Assembly: GCA_910585605.1 (NCBI GenBank)
Contig: CAJUFL010000084.1
Location: 1-10,157 of the forward strand
Reading direction: 5' to 3'
Origin: an uncultured Lachnospiraceae bacterium
GTDB taxonomy: Bacteria > Bacillota > Clostridia > Lachnospirales > Lachnospiraceae
Length of the DNA stretch: 10,157 bases
Shown: one piece after another, positions 7,199 through 10,157 of the stretch
How positions within the stretch are numbered: the first letter of the stretch is position 1
Layout: every line of letters starts with the position of its first letter
Translations under genes and position numbers: made by a program
The notes under the pieces: generated by a model
What the model saw: the letters and a program-made list of their open reading frames with translations, nothing else
Told to the model about the DNA's origin: nothing
Database searches by the model: none

Positions 7199-7675
7199 AT
7201 GAAAAAAACAGTGGACGTGAACAATATTAATCCATTTTTGATGTCTACAATCAGTGTTTTTGAAACGGTTACCCAGATGAAGCTTACAGTAGGACGTCCA
7301 ACGTTGGCAGATTTTGCATTTAATAAGCTGACGTATACCATTACAGTAGGTGTTGTTGGACAGATGAAAGGACAGGCAGTGCTGGCAATGGATGTAGAAA
7401 GTGCAAAAGAGATTGCCAGTAAGATGATGTGTGGTATGCCGGTGGCAGAATTAGATGACATGGCAGCTTCCGCATTGAATGAGCTTAGTAATATGATTAT
7501 GGGTAATACAGCTACAGTATTTTCAACCCAAGGCAAACTGATTGATATTACTCCACCAATTGCTATGTTGGGAACGGATTTAAAGATTAAAATGGATATT
7601 CAGCCGATTTGTGTTCCGTTAACATTTGACGGCAAAGAATATTTACAGTTATACATATGTGTATACGAGGAGTAA
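7199..7675 (+). CDS. cheX: CheX-like chemotaxis phosphatase
   Basis: A 158-aa cytoplasmic protein of the CheC/CheX/FliY phosphatase superfamily, which dephosphorylates CheY-P. The signature is the helix SALNELSNMIMGN (91-103), with catalytic-type E95 and N98 spaced ExxN and followed by a glycine. Only one such helix is obvious, as in CheX and unlike CheC with two. The length fits CheX (about 155). AGAGGA (7188-7193) precedes the ATG. No other chemotaxis or flagellar gene is in the window; the next gene is guaB, 31 bases downstream and probably cotranscribed. It may act on a remote CheY or on another receiver domain. The family call is fairly firm; the target is not known. Confidence 0.82.
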   Translation: MKKTVDVNNINPFLMSTISVFETVTQMKLTVGRPTLADFAFNKLTYTITVGVVGQMKGQAVLAMDVESAKEIASKMMCGMPVAELDDMAASALNELSNMIMGNTATVFSTQGKLIDITPPIAMLGTDLKIKMDIQPICVPLTFDGKEYLQLYICVYEE

Positions 7676-7706
7676 GGGTAAAGGATTTAAGAAAGGCAGA
7701 TATAAC

Positions 7707-9158
7707 ATGAGTAAAATTATTGGTAAAGGTATTACTTTTGATGATGTATTGTTAGTACCGGCATATTCAGAAGTAATTCCGAATGATGTAGATTTGAGGA
7801 CACAGCTTACAAAGAAAATTCAGCTGCATATACCTTTGATGAGTTCAGGCATGGATACCGTTACTGAACACAGAATGGCAATAGCGATGGCAAGACAGGG
7901 TGGAATTGGTGTAATCCACAAGAATATGTCGATTGAGGAACAGGCTGAAGAGGTTGATAAAGTTAAGCGTTCCGAAAATGGTGTCATTACGGATCCGTTT
8001 TCACTTTCTCCGGAACATACATTGGATGATGCAGACAAATTAATGGCCAAGTTCCGTATTTCAGGTGTGCCGATTTGCGAGGGAAGCAAATTAGTTGGTA
8101 TTATAACAAATCGTGATTTGAAGTTTGAGACAGACTATACGAAGAAGATTAAAGAATCTATGACTTCGGAAGGATTGATTACAGCAAAAGAGGGTATTAC
8201 TTTAGAGGAAGCAAAAAAGATTCTGGCAGCAGCCCGTAAAGAAAAACTCCCGATCGTAGATAATGATTTTAATTTAAAGGGATTAATTACAATTAAGGAC
8301 ATTGAAAAAACGATAAAGTATCCGAATTCAGCAAAGGATTCACAGGGAAGATTGCTTTGTGCAGCAGCAGTTGGTGTGACTCCTGATATTACTGACCGTG
8401 TAGATGAATTAGTAAGATCTAAGGTAGATGCAGTCGTTATTGACACTGCACACGGACATTCTGCTAATGTATTGAAGACATTTAAGTTAATTCGGGAGAA
8501 ATATCCTGATTTACAGGTAATCGCAGGTAATGTAGCAACTAAAAGTGGTGCAAAGGCTATGATAGACATGGGTGTGGATGCAGTTAAGATTGGTATCGGA
8601 CCGGGTTCCATTTGTACAACGCGTGTGGTTGCGGGAATCGGTGTACCACAGATTACAGCGATTATGGAAGCCTATGATATTGCCAAAGAATACGGAATTC
8701 CGGTAATTGCAGACGGAGGTATCAAATATTCAGGAGATATTACAAAAGCACTTGCAGCAGGTGCCAATGTATGTATGATGGGAAGCCTGTTTGCTGGTAC
8801 GGATGAATCACCGGGTGAGTTTGAATTGTATCAGGGACGTAAGTACAAAGTATACCGTGGTATGGGTTCCATTGCGGCAATGGAGAACGGAAGTAAGGAT
8901 CGCTATTTCCAGTCAAATGCCAAGAAGCTTGTTCCGGAAGGAGTAGAGGGACGTGTGGCATATAAAGGAACGGTAGAAGATACAGTATTTCAGTTGTTAG
9001 GTGGTCTTCGTTCCGGTATGGGATATTGTGGTGCAAAGACGATTGAAGATTTACATGCTAATGCACAGTTTGTTGAGATTTCGGCAGCTTCCCTGAAAGA
9101 AAGTCATCCCCATGATATTCAGATTACAAAAGAGGCACCGAACTATTCAGTAGAATAA
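7707..9158 (+). CDS. guaB: Inosine-5'-monophosphate dehydrogenase
   Basis: A 483-aa enzyme oxidising IMP to XMP with NAD+, the committed step of GMP synthesis in the cytoplasm. Residues 1-90 and 205-483 form the TIM barrel, and a CBS pair (about 93-203) is inserted between. Visible motifs are FDDVLLVP (11-18), SSGMDTVTE (46-54), the catalytic loop GPGSICTTR with C303, ADGGI (335-339), MGS (358-360), YRGMGS (383-388) and the flap around EGRVAYKG (414-421). All are standard, and the length is typical. Start choice: the open frame extends back to a TTG at 7626 inside cheX, but homology begins with MSKIIGKGITFDD and GAAAGG (7691-7696) precedes the ATG at 7707. The gene is 31 bases after cheX and is followed by a strong terminator at 9208-9239. 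Confidence 0.98.
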   Translation: MSKIIGKGITFDDVLLVPAYSEVIPNDVDLRTQLTKKIQLHIPLMSSGMDTVTEHRMAIAMARQGGIGVIHKNMSIEEQAEEVDKVKRSENGVITDPFSLSPEHTLDDADKLMAKFRISGVPICEGSKLVGIITNRDLKFETDYTKKIKESMTSEGLITAKEGITLEEAKKILAAARKEKLPIVDNDFNLKGLITIKDIEKTIKYPNSAKDSQGRLLCAAAVGVTPDITDRVDELVRSKVDAVVIDTAHGHSANVLKTFKLIREKYPDLQVIAGNVATKSGAKAMIDMGVDAVKIGIGPGSICTTRVVAGIGVPQITAIMEAYDIAKEYGIPVIADGGIKYSGDITKALAAGANVCMMGSLFAGTDESPGEFELYQGRKYKVYRGMGSIAAMENGSKDRYFQSNAKKLVPEGVEGRVAYKGTVEDTVFQLLGGLRSGMGYCGAKTIEDLHANAQFVEISAASLKESHPHDIQITKEAPNYSVE

Positions 9159-9165
9159 TAGAAAA

Positions 9166-9187
9166 GCATACAGTTTTTAGTGTATGC
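9166..9187 (+). other. Small stem-loop after guaB
   Basis: GCATACA (9166-9172) and TGTATGC (9181-9187) form a 7-bp perfect stem with an 8-base loop. No U-tract follows. It sits between the guaB stop and the terminator and may protect the mRNA 3' end. Confidence 0.45.
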
Positions 9188-9207
9188 ACTAGCCAGTGAT
9201 AAAAGAG

Positions 9208-9239
9208 ACAGCTAATAAAGTTTTTATTAGCTGTTTTTT
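9208..9239 (+). terminator. Intrinsic terminator of cheX-guaB
   Basis: ACAGCTAATAAA (9208-9219) pairs perfectly over 12 bp with 9223-9234 around a 3-base loop, followed by a T-run (9235-9239). This is a classic Rho-independent terminator. Confidence 0.92.
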
Positions 9240-9245
9240 GTATAA

Positions 9246-9273
9246 TTTAAATTGACTTGGCAATCCTTATAAA
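9246..9273 (+). promoter_or_regulatory. Possible rubrerythrin promoter
   Basis: TTTAAA (9246-9251) and TATAAA (9268-9273) are separated by 16 bases and would start transcription near 9280. A TATAAT at 9241-9246 is an alternative -10 but lacks a partner. The palindrome AATTTAAATT (9244-9253) overlaps the -35 and could be an operator; it does not match the full PerR box consensus. Confidence 0.4.
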
Positions 9274-9312
9274 GACAGAAAAAAGCAATCAATTTTTGTA
9301 AGGAGGAGTCAT

Positions 9313-9903
9313 ATGAAATTTAATGAAAGTAAAACCAAGGAGAATCTTATGAGAGCATTTGCCGGAGAGTCACAGGCAAGAAACAGGTATACTATTGCCG
9401 CAGAGAAAGCACATGAGAAAAATCTGCATGTGTTAGAAGAGGTATTTAAGTTTACAGCAGAGCAGGAAAAGGCACATGCGAAAGTATTTTATGAATTTTT
9501 GACGGAATGTTCCGGTGAAAATATTGAGATTGACGGCACATATCCGGTAGATATCAGCGAATCATTGGAAGAGCTTCTTGGTATGGCAGAGCATAATGAA
9601 AACGAGGAGCATGATCAGGTTTATAAAGAATTTGAACAGGTGGCAAAAGAAGAAGGATTTGATGATATAGCAAGGGCATTTTTTATGATTGGACGAATTG
9701 AAAAAGTGCATGCTGACAGGTTTGGGCAATTCAAGAAATGGCTACAGGATAACCAGCTATTTGTTTCAGATGTATCTACTACATGGATGTGTTTAAATTG
9801 CGGACATGTCATTGATACGAAATCGGCACCGGAAACTTGTCCGGTCTGTGGTGAAGACAAAGGATATTTCGTACGCATAAAGGTCGCACCTTACTCTTGT
9901 TAA
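9313..9903 (+). CDS. rbr: Rubrerythrin
   Basis: A 196-aa non-haem iron peroxidase that reduces hydrogen peroxide in anaerobes. The N-terminal ferritin-like four-helix domain (about 1-145) carries the di-iron ligands E19 (FAGESQAR), E52 and H55 (EQEKAH), E93 and E96 (AEHNE), and E130 with H133 (IEKVH). The C-terminal rubredoxin-like domain has C160, C163, C176 and C179 (CLNC and CPVC) for one iron. Length and ligands match full-length family members. AAGGAGG (9300-9306) lies 6 bases before the ATG. It is a single gene behind the guaB terminator and so is probably transcribed alone. Its stop codon TAA (9901-9903) is also the first three bases of the right repeat copy, so insertion of that element may have set the present C-terminus (VAPYSC). 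Confidence 0.97.
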   Translation: MKFNESKTKENLMRAFAGESQARNRYTIAAEKAHEKNLHVLEEVFKFTAEQEKAHAKVFYEFLTECSGENIEIDGTYPVDISESLEELLGMAEHNENEEHDQVYKEFEQVAKEEGFDDIARAFFMIGRIEKVHADRFGQFKKWLQDNQLFVSDVSTTWMCLNCGHVIDTKSAPETCPVCGEDKGYFVRIKVAPYSC

Positions 9904-10157
9904 ATTCCTGTTTATATTACTAAAGCGGACGCTTCCATGGCGGGTGGAGGTGGACGCAGGAATCTATGGATATAGGGTTCTACGAAAGACGCGTTTGCAC
10001 TCAATATTCCAACGTAGCGGGTACATAAGAGGCTATCCTGCGAGCAGGCTACCCTCTAAGTACCGACGTTTCCACAAGGTCTTTCTTAAGAACCCTATAT
10101 CCATAGATTCCTGCTGTTCACTGATACAATAAAGTCGCCATGGAAGCTGTTTCTTGG
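9901..10157 (+). repeat. Palindromic repeat element, right copy (3' boundary not seen)
   Basis: This copy is inverted relative to the one at 1-100 and shares a 52-base identical block (9952-10003 with 1-52). It begins exactly at the rubrerythrin stop codon with TAAATTCCTGTTTA, the same 14 bases that close the left copy. The element is visibly more GC-rich than the flanking intergenic DNA. It contains nested inverted repeats described separately. No open frame in it looks like a gene, and no target duplication can be assessed because the far end is outside the window. It fills the 254 bases after rubrerythrin, and nothing else is seen there. Confidence 0.9.
9932..10146 (+). other. Large nested hairpin within the right repeat copy
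   Basis: The outer arms are CTTCCATGGCG (9932-9942) and CGCCATGGAAG (10136-10146), an exact 11-bp match. After an asymmetric loop comes a perfect 26-bp stem, 9956-9981 with 10089-10114. Inside that, GAAAGAC (9984-9990) pairs with GTCTTTC (10079-10085). An apical hairpin (10011-10070) follows, with AACGT/ACGTT, CGG(G)TAC/GTACCG, AGAGG/CCTCT and CCTGC/GCAGG. The order is consistent with one long rod-like fold in RNA or a cruciform in DNA. It could be a structured RNA, a transcription end for rubrerythrin, or the body of a non-autonomous mobile element. I match it to no named RNA family. Confidence 0.75.

Noticed and set aside
7676..7706. Purine riboswitch ahead of guaB
   Set aside because: The gap to cheX is only 31 bases, too short for an aptamer, and the leader upstream of cheX is about 38 bases without such a fold.
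8135..8611. 158-codon open frame on the minus strand inside guaB
   Set aside because: It is antisense to the conserved IMP dehydrogenase catalytic core and is a codon-pattern shadow.
9241..9257. PerR box before rubrerythrin
   Set aside because: The AATTTAAATT palindrome resembles part of a PerR site, but the full 15-base consensus is not met; it is noted only as a possible operator.
9944..10132. Open frame of 62 codons within the right repeat copy
   Set aside because: It runs through both arms of the palindrome, lacks a ribosome binding site and has no protein-like pattern; the DNA is better explained by nested inverted repeats.
9932..10146. Integron attC site or CRISPR repeat
   Set aside because: The core-site sequences expected of attC arms are not at the ends, there is no integrase or cassette array, and there are no regularly spaced repeats with unique spacers.
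1..10157. Composite transposon bounded by the inverted repeats
   Set aside because: No transposase, integrase or resolvase is present, and the cargo is core metabolism; the repeats look like separate insertions of a small element.

Overview
The window looks like ordinary chromosome of an AT-rich, anaerobic, Gram-positive Clostridia bacterium, most likely a Lachnospiraceae relative. The grounds are strong AGGAGG-type ribosome binding sites, low-GC codon use, a rubrerythrin, a CheX-family protein, a long serine acetyltransferase and a sensor/M15-peptidase cluster. The family-level placement is inference from gene style, not from a marker gene.

Layout. (1) 1-100 is one arm of a palindromic repeat element on the minus strand, cut by the window edge. 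(2) 115-4017 (+) is a cell-envelope signalling group: an OmpR-type response regulator, a membrane histidine kinase, a membrane-anchored protein of unknown function starting one base after the kinase stop, and a membrane-anchored M15 (VanY/DdcY-like) D,D-carboxypeptidase. (3) 4052-6940 (-) is a two-gene unit transcribed toward the first group: serine O-acetyltransferase, then an ABC-F ATPase. (4) 7199-9158 (+) holds a solitary CheX-like phosphatase followed closely by guaB (IMP dehydrogenase), ending in a strong intrinsic terminator at 9208-9239. (5) 9313-9903 (+) is rubrerythrin with its own likely promoter. (6) 9901-10157 is a second, nearly complete copy of the palindromic element, in inverted orientation to the first.

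The genes are housekeeping or common accessory functions: envelope sensing and peptidoglycan trimming, cysteine synthesis, ribosome-associated ABC-F activity, chemotaxis adaptation, GMP synthesis and peroxide defence. I see no defence, phage or antibiotic-resistance cassette. The least explained signal is the pair of inverted palindromic repeats bounding the region. The right copy can fold into a roughly 215-nt hairpin with a perfect 26-bp stem. The left copy forms nearly the whole leader of the two-component operon, and the right copy supplies the stop codon of rubrerythrin. The unknown protein at 2209-3051 is the best candidate for an undescribed partner of the sensor kinase.
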